Part shown: piece by piece, positions 15,278 to 24,159 of the stretch | Layout: each line of letters begins with the position of its first letter | How positions within the stretch are numbered: the stretch's first letter is position 1 | Assembly: GCF_947495725.1 (NCBI RefSeq) | Contig: NZ_CANLZZ010000009.1 | Location: 28,724-92,723 of the forward strand | Length of the DNA: 64,000 bases | Direction of reading: 5' to 3' | Source: an uncultured Lutibacter sp. | GTDB taxonomy: Bacteria; Bacteroidota; Bacteroidia; Flavobacteriales; Flavobacteriaceae | Notes under the pieces: generated by a model | The model's database searches: none | What the model saw: only the letters and a program-made list of their open reading frames with translations | What the model was told of the DNA's origin: nothing | Position numbers and translations under genes: made by a program

Positions 15278-18200
15278 TTATCTAATAACTTTCACATTTT
15301 GTTCTTCAATCTTTTTATCTGATAATAGGGAAGGGGCTCCAAAAAGTAAATCTTCACTTGTTCCTGTTTTAGGAAATGCCATTACATCTCTAATAGAGTT
15401 CTTTTTCTCTAGTATCATCATTAACCGATCAACTCCCCAAGCAATTCCACCGTGTGGAGGCGCACCATATTGGAAAGCTTTGTACATAGTTCCAACACTT
15501 TTTATCATTTCTTCTTTATTGTAACCCATATTTCTATAAGTTGCTTCTAAAATTTCGGACTTATGTGCACGAACTGATCCTCCACCAATTTCAAATCCAT
15601 TTAAAATTAAGTCGTATTGTTGAGCTATAATTGTTCCAATTTCATCTTCATTTCCGTTCATATGCTTTTCTAAATCGTAAATTGCTGGCATAGAAAACGG
15701 ATTGTGTGTAAATGTCCATCTTCCTTCATCTGTTTTTTCAAACATTGGAAAATCTACAACCCAAGCAGGTCTTAATTCTTTAGGATTTATTAAGCGTAAT
15801 AGTTTACCCATTTCTTGACGCACTGCATCTAAAGCTTTATTAGCTGTTGCATAATCGGCAGCAGAAAAGAATACAATATCACCAACTTGAGCATTGGTTG
15901 CAGCAATAATTTTTGCAGCAATTTCTTCGCCTAAAAACTTAATAATAGGCGATTGTAAATCGTTTTCATTTACAATAATATAAGCCAATCCACCAAGTCC
16001 ATTAAATTGTGCAATAGCAGTTAAATTCTCGATCTGACCTTTAGTCATTCGCTTTCCACCTTGTTCTTTTGCAGAAACTCTAATACATTTAACAATTCCG
16101 CCATCTTCAATTGGTTTACTAAAAACTTGGAATGTTGTATCTTTTACAATATCAGTAATATCTTGCATTTGTAAACCGTAGCGTAAATCTGGTCTGTCAC
16201 AACCATATTTATCCATTGCGTCTTTATAGGTAATTACCTCAAATGGACGTAAAATCCATTTTTTACCATATATTTTTTTAACTATTTCATTAAACATTTT
16301 AGTGTTTAAATCTATAATTTGCTGCATACTTGCATAGGCCATTTCAATATCTAATTGTGTAAATTCGGGCTGACGATCACCACGAGAATCTTCATCTCTA
16401 AAACAACGTGCAACTTGGAAATATTTTTCATAGCCACTAACCATTAACATTTGTTTAAATTGTTGAGGTGCTTGTGGTAAAGTGTAAAAACTTCCAGCTT
16501 GTTTACGAGTTGGAACTATAAATTCACGTGCCCCTTCATCTGTTCCGGCACTTAAAATAGGTGTTTCAATTTCTAAAAACTCTTCTTCATCTAAAATATC
16601 ACGTAACAATTTTATAACCTTATGTCGGTTTACAATTGCTCTTTTTACATCATCGTTTCTATGATCTAAAAACTTGTATTGAAAACGAACATTTTCGTTT
16701 GTTTTTGTTGCCCTCTTAATTTCAAAAGGTAATGTTTTAGAAAGGTTTAAAATATCTAATTCAGAAGTTTCTAATTCAATTTTCCCTGTACGTAAACTCG
16801 GGTTAAAATCATCTTCATTTCTAACAACCACAATTCCTGTTACACTTATTACAGATTCTGGTTTAAGTTTTACTAATTCGTCTAAATTTGGAAATGATTC
16901 TCTGCTTAAACGAACTTGGAAAACCTCTTGACTTGAATCACGTAAATCAATAAAAATAAGTTCTCCGTGGTCACGCACACTAGCAACCCAACCAGCCAAA
17001 GTTACTTTTTCTGAAACCGTTGCATTTGATAAATCAGTGATTTTATGAGTTCTATAATTATCTTTAATAACAATAGGAATTTCTGGTAGCGCATCTTCCA
17101 ATTCAACCTTTTCGGCCGAAACTTTTGCTTTTGGAAGTTCACCAAAAGTTTTTTTCTTTTCAGAAATTGCAGCAGCACCCAAAGTATCAATAATATTCTG
17201 ACGAATAACTTTTCCTGAAGCACCTTTACCAATAATAGCTATTACTTTACCAACTAAAATACCTGCTTTTCCTTGGTTTCCAGCTTTAATTTCATCTGCT
17301 ACAACTTTATTTTCTGAAATTACTTTAGAAATTACTTCATTAATCTTCTCTTCTGAAATAGTGTTTTCTTCAAAGTATTTATTGTAGTCAAACGTTCGGT
17401 CAACTAAATAAGCTGTTATTGCATTTTGAACAAGAACCGCAGTAATTTTCTCTGCTTTAAATAATTGGAAAATTTCTATTAAATGGTTTATGTTATTAAT
17501 TTTGGCATAATCTTCAGCTTTGATATTATTTGCTAAAGTTTTAGCAACAAACGAAGGATCTTTTAACTCATTATTAATTGCAACAAAAGTTTGCGAACGC
17601 AATGAATCGGCTGTGAAAAACTTAGCATCTTGTGGTAGTACTCCACCACCAATTAAAATTGATTCCACAGCATAAGGAAGTACACTAGTATCAACTTTAA
17701 TTTCTTCAATTTCTTTTTTTATGCTAACAAACGGTAAATCTGGTTCAGAAATAAAGCGGTAATCTGCTTCAAATTCTTTTTTACGCATTGTTTTAGTTTG
17801 CTTTAAATCTGCATCCCATAAAACGGTTGTTTGATCGGGTCTAAATTCTTTATGTTCAATGTAATAATTAAATTGTTTTTCAACTTCTTCTTTTAATGCA
17901 TCAACCATAAACTTAAACGAGTTTAAGTTTTTAATTTCTGTTCGTGGATTTAAATCGTAGCTACGTTTTTTACGAATAGAAACAGAAACGTCCGATTTAA
18001 ATTCTCCTTTTTCTAAGTTAGCCTCAGAAATTCCTAAGTTTTGTACAATTCGTTGAATGTACTGTGCATAGGTAGAAGCATCTTCAATATTGCGAATACA
18101 AGGATCTGTCACAATTTCAATAAGAGGAACACCAGCTTTATTAAAATCTACTAACGAAATATTTTTTTCGTGCACTAGTTTTGCAGCATCTTCCTCAATA

Positions 18201-18607
18201 TGAACTTGTGTTAAATTTACAGTAAATTGTGAACCATCATTTCTAAAACACGAAACTTCACCATCTGGAATTACCGGATTGTGATACTGTGTAATTTGAA
18301 TGTTTTTCGGGTTGTCTGGGTATTCGTAATGTTTTCTATCCCAAGATATTACTTCGTTTTTAAAGGTGGATTTTACAGCTTTTCCAAAATAAATAGCTTT
18401 AGAAATTGCTTCTTTATTTATAGATGGTAAAACTCCCATTTGCCCAGTACATACTGAACATATATTTTCGTTTGGTGTTTCAATTTCTTGATTTGGACAA
18501 GAACAAAACAACTTCGTTTTGGTATTTAATCGAACGTGTGTTTCAAGTCCGATTACCAATTCTAAATCGTGCGCTTTTATAGCGGCGGTTAATTGTTCCA
18601 ATTCCAT
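15278..18607 (-). CDS. gatB/aspS: fused GatB amidotransferase subunit and aspartyl-tRNA synthetase
   Basis: One uninterrupted 1109-residue frame encoding two whole enzymes. Residues 1 to about 478 are GatB: the Zn site C35, C37, C50, C53, the conserved VHIEEDAAKLVHE near 136-147, and a complete YqeY-like tail ending near GKVIRQNIIDTLG. A linker rich in Lys, Glu and Ala (about 478-517) follows. Residues 518-1109 are a bacterial-type AspRS: OB anticodon domain (GWVASVRDHGELIFIDLRD), class II motif 1 (EIETPIL), flipping loop QAPQQFKQ, motif 2 (ARCFRDEDSRGDRQPEFTQ), a GAD insertion (about 830-930) and motif 3 (GGIAWGVDRL). It should charge tRNA with Asp and, with GatA and GatC, amidate Asp-tRNA(Asn) to Asn-tRNA(Asn). 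H547 is the residue type seen in non-discriminating AspRS. It overlaps gatA by one base (TAATG). Confidence 0.95.
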   Translation of the reverse strand: MELEQLTAAIKAHDLELVIGLETHVRLNTKTKLFCSCPNQEIETPNENICSVCTGQMGVLPSINKEAISKAIYFGKAVKSTFKNEVISWDRKHYEYPDNPKNIQITQYHNPVIPDGEVSCFRNDGSQFTVNLTQVHIEEDAAKLVHEKNISLVDFNKAGVPLIEIVTDPCIRNIEDASTYAQYIQRIVQNLGISEANLEKGEFKSDVSVSIRKKRSYDLNPRTEIKNLNSFKFMVDALKEEVEKQFNYYIEHKEFRPDQTTVLWDADLKQTKTMRKKEFEADYRFISEPDLPFVSIKKEIEEIKVDTSVLPYAVESILIGGGVLPQDAKFFTADSLRSQTFVAINNELKDPSFVAKTLANNIKAEDYAKINNINHLIEIFQLFKAEKITAVLVQNAITAYLVDRTFDYNKYFEENTISEEKINEVISKVISENKVVADEIKAGNQGKAGILVGKVIAIIGKGASGKVIRQNIIDTLGAAAISEKKKTFGELPKAKVSAEKVELEDALPEIPIVIKDNYRTHKITDLSNATVSEKVTLAGWVASVRDHGELIFIDLRDSSQEVFQVRLSRESFPNLDELVKLKPESVISVTGIVVVRNEDDFNPSLRTGKIELETSELDILNLSKTLPFEIKRATKTNENVRFQYKFLDHRNDDVKRAIVNRHKVIKLLRDILDEEEFLEIETPILSAGTDEGAREFIVPTRKQAGSFYTLPQAPQQFKQMLMVSGYEKYFQVARCFRDEDSRGDRQPEFTQLDIEMAYASMQQIIDLNTKMFNEIVKKIYGKKWILRPFEVITYKDAMDKYGCDRPDLRYGLQMQDITDIVKDTTFQVFSKPIEDGGIVKCIRVSAKEQGGKRMTKGQIENLTAIAQFNGLGGLAYIIVNENDLQSPIIKFLGEEIAAKIIAATNAQVGDIVFFSAADYATANKALDAVRQEMGKLLRLINPKELRPAWVVDFPMFEKTDEGRWTFTHNPFSMPAIYDLEKHMNGNEDEIGTIIAQQYDLILNGFEIGGGSVRAHKSEILEATYRNMGYNKEEMIKSVGTMYKAFQYGAPPHGGIAWGVDRLMMILEKKNSIRDVMAFPKTGTSEDLLFGAPSLLSDKKIEEQNVKVIR

Positions 18608-20004
18608 TATATTGTTTCTTTTAAGAAGTTAGCAAACTTCAATATTGTTTGTTCTTGATTTTTTGCAGCTGTAATTTGTAAACCAGTTTCCGTTCCTTGC
18701 GGTACAGTAAGTGTAGGTAATTGACCTAAACTAAAACCAACTGTATAAGCATCTGATAAATACATTGCTAAAGGATCTTTTAAACTATCACCAATTTTTG
18801 GAGGTGAATTTGGTGTAACGGGAGAAATGATTAAATCAACTTCTTCAAAATCCTTTTCAAAATTTTGTGAAATTTGATCTCTTAAAGCCAAACCTTTTAA
18901 ATAAATTTCATCTGAAAATCCCTGAGATAAAACTTGATTTCCCCCAACTATTCGTCGTTTAGATTCTTCTGAAAAATTTTCGGAGCGAGTTATTGAATAA
19001 GTGTCTTTCAAATTTTCACCTTCAATTCTGTTTCCGTAATTGGTTCCATCTAATCGTGATAAGTTAGAAGCAGTTTCGGCCATTGCCAAAGTATAATACG
19101 TTGAAACTAAAGTATCAGATTTAAAGAAATCTAATTCTCTTACTTCTATTCCCGTTGCTTTTATTTTTTCAATAGCAGCTAAAAAGTCAGCTTTTATTTT
19201 TGGATCAATTGCGTCGTTATCAATAAAGTTTTTAAAGTAACCAACAGTTTTTACATTGTTAGTTTTAATAGCTTCTTCATTAATTTGAGAAGATGTGTGT
19301 GTGGTTTGATCTTTGCCATCTTTTCCACTCATTACATTAAGTACAATACGAATATCTTCAATAGTTTTTGCTAAAGGTCCCACACAGTCTGTAGAGGACG
19401 CATAAGCCATAATTCCATATCTAGAAATACGACCATAAGTTGGTTTTAAGCCATAAATTTTATTGTAACCAGCCGGCTGGCGAATAGAACCTCCAGTATC
19501 TCCACCAATTGAAAAAACAGTGTAATCTTTTGCTACATTTACTGCCGATCCACCACTTGATCCTCCAGCAACCAATTCCGGATTAATAGCATTTTTTACG
19601 GCGCCAAAAATAGTATTTTCACTTGAAGAACCGTGACCAAAACTATCACAGTTTTCTTTTACTAATGGAATTGCTCCTGCATCTAATAGTTTTTGAATGG
19701 CAGTTGCCGTGTAAGCCGATTTGTAATTTTTTAACAAGTCAGAACTAGCTGTAGTGTAAGTTCCTTGAACCATATATACATCTTTAATTCCAAAAGGAAT
19801 TCCTTCCAACAAACCAATTTCTTCACCGTTTGCAATTTTAGCATCAACCTTTGTAGCTAAAGCCAAAGCAGTATCTTCTAATAATGAATTAACCGAGTTG
19901 TAGGTGTTCTTTTTTAGTAAATCTAATCTCTCTTGAACTAAGGTTGTACAAGATATTTCCTTGTTCACCAATTGCTGGTGAAGCTGTTTTATTTGCGAAT
20001 CCAT
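18607..20004 (-). CDS. gatA: aspartyl/glutamyl-tRNA amidotransferase subunit A
   Basis: The amidase-signature glutaminase subunit that releases ammonia from glutamine (or asparagine) for transfer by GatB. The 465 residues are the normal length. The Ser-cisSer-Lys triad is visible: K74 in FGIKD, S149 in AGGSSGGS and S173 in DTGGSIRQPAG, with the same spacing as S. aureus GatA (79, 154, 178). It starts one base after the gatC stop and its stop overlaps the gatB/aspS start, so all three are translationally coupled. Confidence 0.96.
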   Translation of the reverse strand: MDSQIKQLHQQLVNKEISCTTLVQERLDLLKKNTYNSVNSLLEDTALALATKVDAKIANGEEIGLLEGIPFGIKDVYMVQGTYTTASSDLLKNYKSAYTATAIQKLLDAGAIPLVKENCDSFGHGSSSENTIFGAVKNAINPELVAGGSSGGSAVNVAKDYTVFSIGGDTGGSIRQPAGYNKIYGLKPTYGRISRYGIMAYASSTDCVGPLAKTIEDIRIVLNVMSGKDGKDQTTHTSSQINEEAIKTNNVKTVGYFKNFIDNDAIDPKIKADFLAAIEKIKATGIEVRELDFFKSDTLVSTYYTLAMAETASNLSRLDGTNYGNRIEGENLKDTYSITRSENFSEESKRRIVGGNQVLSQGFSDEIYLKGLALRDQISQNFEKDFEEVDLIISPVTPNSPPKIGDSLKDPLAMYLSDAYTVGFSLGQLPTLTVPQGTETGLQITAAKNQEQTILKFANFLKETI

Positions 20005-20005
20005 A

Positions 20006-20275
20006 TTAGTCTTCTATCACTTTTGAAACTACTAAATACCCGTTTTTTTCTTTTGGAAAGTTTTCTTTAATAATTTGTTTTTCCAAAATTGGGCTCTCTA
20101 TAACAACATCTTCTCTTAAATCATTTACTGAAACACAATTATAATTGACATTATTAGAAGAGTTATTATTATTTGGTTGTGCATTTTTAATTACCTCAAA
20201 TAATTTGTTCACGGTCTCTGAGGGCTGTGCTCCTTTAATACTCGACAATATGTCGACTGTCATTATTTTACTCAT
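20006..20275 (-). CDS. gatC: amidotransferase subunit C, divergent short form
   Basis: An 89-residue protein identified by its C-terminal half, which follows the GatC pattern (DLREDVV, then LEKQIIKENFPKEKNGYLVVSKVIED), and by its place ahead of gatA. The usual N-terminal helix pair with an AKLARL-type motif is not recognisable; instead there is MTVDILSSIKGAQPSETVNKL and an Asn/Ser-rich linker (residues 54-62). GatC stabilises the GatA-GatB interface. Translation could also begin at the internal Met5. The divergence may reflect accommodation of the AspRS fused to GatB. Confidence 0.82.
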   Translation of the reverse strand: MSKIMTVDILSSIKGAQPSETVNKLFEVIKNAQPNNNNSSNNVNYNCVSVNDLREDVVIESPILEKQIIKENFPKEKNGYLVVSKVIED

Positions 20276-20314
20276 GTTTTTTATTTTAGTTTTTTGTTCA
20301 AACTTTTAAGTTGG

Positions 20315-20322
20315 CAAAATTA
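20315..20322 (-). promoter_or_regulatory. -7 element of the gatCAB-aspS operon
   Basis: Minus-strand TAATTTTG (20322 to 20315) fits TAnnTTTG exactly. The predicted start near 20308 gives a leader of about 33 bases to the gatC ATG. The -33 region is only weakly consensus-like. Confidence 0.5.
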
Positions 20323-20506
20323 CGAAAGTTTTGTGAGGGGAACATCATTTTTTTGAAAGAACACAAGGGTAAAATAGCAGAAATCCATACTATTAGGTTA
20401 ATATTTTAAGATATCTTAAATGTATATCCATATCATTAACGTATGTATAAATTAAGAAGCAATAATTGCTTTGAAATTCAATTTTTTCTAATTTGTTAAT
20501 TAACGT

Positions 20507-20514
20507 ACTTTTGT
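20507..20514 (+). promoter_or_regulatory. -7 element of recQ
   Basis: TACTTTTG (20507-20514) fits TAnnTTTG and lies 15 bases before the ATG, so the message would have a leader of roughly 8 bases. Very short leaders are common for such promoters in this window. Confidence 0.5.
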
Positions 20515-20528
20515 CGAAAATTAGTTAA

Positions 20529-22652
20529 ATGCTATCAAAAGACCTACAAGAGAAATTACAACCTACATTAAAAACCTATTTTGGTTACGATACTTTTAGA
20601 GATGAGCAACAAAAAATTGTAGAATCGGTACTTCAAAAAAGGGATAATTTAGTTATTATGCCAACTGGTGGAGGTAAGTCCATTTGTTTTCAATTACCAG
20701 CATTGTTATTTGAAGGCTTAACACTTGTAATATCGCCATTAATAGCCCTAATGAAAGACCAAGTTGATGGTTTAAATGCGAATGGAATTTCAGCAGATTT
20801 TTACAATAGCAGTCAAGAAAGTTTTGAGCAAGAGGAAGTGTTTGAAAAAATATTTAGTAAAGAATTGAAGTTGTTATATGTTGCACCAGAGAGTTTGTCA
20901 TTTCTTCAAAATATTTTAACAGAAGAGCATATTAGTTGTGTGGCTATAGATGAAGCGCACTGTATTTCTTCTTGGGGACACGATTTTCGTCCATCCTATC
21001 AGCAACTTGGTTTTTTAAAACAAACACTTCCAAATACGCCAATTATTGCATTAACTGCAACTGCAGATAAAGCTACAAGAGCAGATATTGTTGAGCAATT
21101 AAATATTCCTAAAGCAACACAGTTTATTTCTTCTTTTGATAGAAAAAATATAGAATTAGAAGTTCGTATTGCAAATGATCGAATTTCTCAAATAATTAAA
21201 TTTATTAGAAAGCAACCAAATGAGTCGGGTATTATTTATTGCTTAAGTAGAAAAGGAACGGAACAAACTGCGGCAAAATTAAAACAAAATGGAATTAATG
21301 CGGCGCCTTACCACGCAGGATTAAATTTTGCAGAACGTTCTAAAACACAAGAAGATTTTATTTATGATAAAACAAAAGTAGTTTGCGCTACTATTGCTTT
21401 TGGAATGGGGATTGACAAATCCAATGTACGATGGGTTATTCATTTTAATATGCCTAAAAACATTGAAGGTTATTACCAGGAAATTGGGCGTTGTGGAAGA
21501 GATGGATTAAAAGCAAATGCCTTATTATTTCATAGTTATTCCGATGTAATTCAGTTGAAAAAATTTATGAGTGGAGCTTCAAATGAAGAGGTTCAGGCTG
21601 CAAAATTGGAAAGAATGAAGCAGTTTTCTGAAGCAACTACTTGTAGAAGAAAAATTTTATTGAGTTATTTTGGTGAATTATTAGCTAAAAATTGTGGTAA
21701 TTGTGATGTATGTAAAAACCCTCCACAATTTTTTAATGGTACTATTATAGCTCAAAAAGCACTTTCGGTAATTACACGGTTAAAGGAAAGCGAAGCTATT
21801 GGTATGGTAATTGATGTATTAAGAGGTGCACATAATGCATCAGTTTTAGAAAAAGGATACGACAAGTTGAAATCCCACGGAGTTGGAAGTGATATTTCTT
21901 GGAGAGATTGGCAGCAATATTTAATTCAACTAACAAATCAAGGTTATTGTGAAATTGCGTTTCATAAAAATAACGCACTGCAATTAACTAGTTTTTCTAA
22001 AAAAGTATTATTTGAAAATGAGCAAGTTAATTTAACAAAACCAGTTGAGTATAAAGAACCAAGTGTTTCTGAAAAATCAATAAAAGTTGCAAAAACACCA
22101 AAAGCTAAGAAAGATTCATTATTTGAACGATTGAGGAAATTACGACAAGAAATTGCTTTAGCAGAGAATATTCCGGCATATTTGGTTTTTAGTGATGCTT
22201 CGCTTAAGGAAATGGAAAGAGCAAGGCCAATGAGTGAATCGGATTTTTTAGAAATAAGTGGAGTAGGGCGCCGAAAATTAGAGGTTTATGGAGAAGATTT
22301 TATAGCGGAAATTATAGCTTTTTCAAACGAGAAAAGAAAAACAAAAAAAAAGAAAGATACACACAAAATTACATACGATTTATATAAAGAAGGTTTAACA
22401 ATTGATGAAATTGCTGATAAGCGTAGTTTAAAATCGACAACTATCTTTTCACATTTGGCTTTGCTGTATACCGAGGGAAAGGATATTGAAATTTATGATT
22501 TTGTAACAAAGGAAGAAGTTGAGAAAATAAGACAAACAAAAGATGAGCTAGAAAGTCCTCAAGCTTTAAAGCCATATTACGAGCATTTGAACGCAGAAAT
22601 TGAATATTTTAAAATTAGACTTGCATTAACTATTATTGATAGGGAAACGTAA
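20529..22652 (+). CDS. recQ: RecQ-type ATP-dependent DNA helicase
   Basis: A 707-residue superfamily 2 helicase for recombination and repair. Walker A TGGGKS (K50), DEAH box (141-144), helicase motif VI region YYQEIGRCGRDG, a Zn-binding RQC segment (CRRKILLSYFG..CGNCDVCKNPP), then an HRDC domain (about 535-600). The last 90 residues have a helix-turn-helix pattern (YDLYKEGLTIDEIADKRSLKSTTIFSHL), an extension seen in Bacteroidota RecQ proteins. It stands alone with its own -7 element. Confidence 0.96.
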   Translation: MLSKDLQEKLQPTLKTYFGYDTFRDEQQKIVESVLQKRDNLVIMPTGGGKSICFQLPALLFEGLTLVISPLIALMKDQVDGLNANGISADFYNSSQESFEQEEVFEKIFSKELKLLYVAPESLSFLQNILTEEHISCVAIDEAHCISSWGHDFRPSYQQLGFLKQTLPNTPIIALTATADKATRADIVEQLNIPKATQFISSFDRKNIELEVRIANDRISQIIKFIRKQPNESGIIYCLSRKGTEQTAAKLKQNGINAAPYHAGLNFAERSKTQEDFIYDKTKVVCATIAFGMGIDKSNVRWVIHFNMPKNIEGYYQEIGRCGRDGLKANALLFHSYSDVIQLKKFMSGASNEEVQAAKLERMKQFSEATTCRRKILLSYFGELLAKNCGNCDVCKNPPQFFNGTIIAQKALSVITRLKESEAIGMVIDVLRGAHNASVLEKGYDKLKSHGVGSDISWRDWQQYLIQLTNQGYCEIAFHKNNALQLTSFSKKVLFENEQVNLTKPVEYKEPSVSEKSIKVAKTPKAKKDSLFERLRKLRQEIALAENIPAYLVFSDASLKEMERARPMSESDFLEISGVGRRKLEVYGEDFIAEIIAFSNEKRKTKKKKDTHKITYDLYKEGLTIDEIADKRSLKSTTIFSHLALLYTEGKDIEIYDFVTKEEVEKIRQTKDELESPQALKPYYEHLNAEIEYFKIRLALTIIDRET

Positions 22653-22729
22653 TTCAATTTAAATTGTTAAAAATTGCTTTCAGATTTGATAATTAACATT
22701 TTATTTTCACTTTTTTAAGTAAAACTAAC

Positions 22730-22737
22730 TATTTTTG
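22730..22737 (+). promoter_or_regulatory. -7 element ahead of the 15-codon ORF and VTT-domain gene
   Basis: TATTTTTG (22730-22737) gives a predicted start near 22744, seven bases before the ATG of the short frame at 22751 and 54 bases before the VTT-domain gene. This places the short frame at the very 5' end of the message. Confidence 0.5.
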
Positions 22738-22750
22738 TACGCTTAAAAAA

Positions 22751-22798
22751 ATGAGAAGAAATTTTATTAAGCTATTGAAACAGAGAGGAGATTATTAA
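22751..22798 (+). CDS. possible 15-residue upstream peptide, overlapping the VTT-domain gene
   Basis: ATG opens a frame encoding MRRNFIKLLKQRGDY; its TAA overlaps the next ATG as TAATG. A purine-rich AGAGGAGA inside it could act as a ribosome binding site for the downstream gene, which is unusual in this clade. The overlap suggests translational coupling. It is too short for family assignment. Confidence 0.35.
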   Translation: MRRNFIKLLKQRGDY

Positions 22799-23418
22799 TG
22801 AAAAATAAAACTAAAACACAAAAAAAATCAAAAATTGAGTTGCTTCATCAGTATTATTCCTATACTGGTTTTTACGCGTTTATTGGTAAAAGTTTAAAAA
22901 AGGCATTATGGCCTGTGGTAATTGTTATAATTGCGCTATTATTATTTAATAATTATGTTTATAATGTTAATGAAGGACTAAAACATTTTACCGATACATT
23001 TACTGATATTCAAGTGTTTACAGTTTTCTTTTTGTCTGAATCTTTTTTAGGGTTAATTCCTCCTGAAATTTTTATTGCTTGGTCTAAAAAAACATCTGAA
23101 CCTATTTTTAATTTGGTGCTTTTAGCCTTTATTTCTTATGTTGGTGGTGTCATTTCTTTCTTTATAGGAAAAGCAATTTTAACAATAGAAAAAGTTAAAA
23201 ATTACTTTGAAACTAAAATGTCAAAACATTTAAAAAACACCAAAAAATGGGGTGGTTTTTTAATTGTTGTAGGGGCCTTATTACCTGTTCCTTTTTCCAT
23301 AACTTGTTTAGCGGCAGGTATGATTAAGTACCCAATTAAAGGAGTGTTGCTTTTTGGTTTATTGCGTTTTGCTAGATTTGCTATCTATGCCGCTGCCATT
23401 TTTCAGGTAGTTAGTTAA
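22798..23418 (+). CDS. VTT-domain (SNARE-associated/DedA-like, YqaA-type) membrane protein
   Basis: A 206-residue inner-membrane protein with about five hydrophobic segments. FFLSESFLGLIPPEIFIAW and the later GALLPVPFSITCLAAGMIKYPIKGVLLFGLLRFARFAIYAA region match the VTT/DedA-like family of YqaA type, which is linked to lipid scrambling and membrane homeostasis in related proteins. The start is set by the overlap TAATG with a 15-codon frame. The specific function here is unknown. Confidence 0.75.
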   Translation: MKNKTKTQKKSKIELLHQYYSYTGFYAFIGKSLKKALWPVVIVIIALLLFNNYVYNVNEGLKHFTDTFTDIQVFTVFFLSESFLGLIPPEIFIAWSKKTSEPIFNLVLLAFISYVGGVISFFIGKAILTIEKVKNYFETKMSKHLKNTKKWGGFLIVVGALLPVPFSITCLAAGMIKYPIKGVLLFGLLRFARFAIYAAAIFQVVS

Positions 23419-23719
23419 AAATTTAAGAATTAGAAGTTAAGCGGTAGCTTTTTACAATAGGATTGTTTTTTTATTTTTATAATACGCTCATCAATAGTGA
23501 ATTAAGTGGTTTTTACGTGTTTTGCAATTTGGGTGTTGGATTGTAGGGTGTTTTTTTAACGCGTATTCAAAATTTTCCAATCAATATTGTCTATTTTCAT
23601 ATTTAAAAGCATATACGTGTATAATTATTAAAATTTAAAGTTTATTAAGTTTGTAAGTTTAAAATTTAAATCTAATTTTAACAAGGTCGAAGTAAATTTG
23701 TTTTAACTATTGTAAAGAA
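23419..23719. other. intergenic stretch
   Basis: No coding potential or strong hairpin is visible. The only clear element is a -7 box TAAATTTG at 23693-23700, twenty bases before the next ATG. The rest is AT-rich sequence with several short T runs. Confidence 0.4.
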
Positions 23720-24118
23720 ATGTTGAATAATTCAAATAACAGTTTAAGTGGTTCAAAAATTTATCAAAAGTCAATTGATATTTTTCGTCTTACACGAAAT
23801 GTAGCGGCTTATGTAACTAATGATAAAGATTTGTATTCTATGTATACATCAAGTAAAGAGTGTGATAAGTATGCAAATAACTTGGTAATGGATTCATTGG
23901 GGTTAGTACCTAAAATTGCAGAAACTGAAATTCAAATGAACCCAATAGTTAAGCTAAAGTATGCAAAGTCACTTCAATTTTTAATTGATAGGTTGTATTT
24001 TAATTGTATTAAGCTGGAACGTACAAAAATTCAGGGTAAAGATTTTGTGAAAATGTTAAGAAAAGAGTTAATACAATTACGCAGAATACATAAAAGCTAT
24101 GTGAATTCTATTTTATAA
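23720..24118 (+). CDS. small helical protein, possibly four-helix-bundle (IVP/Avd-like)
   Basis: A 132-residue, mostly helical protein without membrane segments or a signal peptide. The start SKIYQKSIDIFRLTRNVAAYVTNDKDLYSM and the central LKYAKSLQFLIDRLYFNCIKLERTKI resemble the S23/IVP-type four-helix bundle proteins, but the match is weak and length-based. It has its own -7 element and no operon partner; icmF is convergent on the other strand. The function is unknown. Confidence 0.5.
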   Translation: MLNNSNNSLSGSKIYQKSIDIFRLTRNVAAYVTNDKDLYSMYTSSKECDKYANNLVMDSLGLVPKIAETEIQMNPIVKLKYAKSLQFLIDRLYFNCIKLERTKIQGKDFVKMLRKELIQLRRIHKSYVNSIL

Positions 24119-24159
24119 AACTCTAAGTAAAATTAGTTTATTTATCTTTTATACTATTG

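Noticed and set aside
15278..18607. GatB and AspRS as two adjacent genes joined by mistake
   Set aside because: The frame is continuous with no stop, and the linker shows the same codon use as its surroundings. A single-base error cannot be fully excluded without reads.
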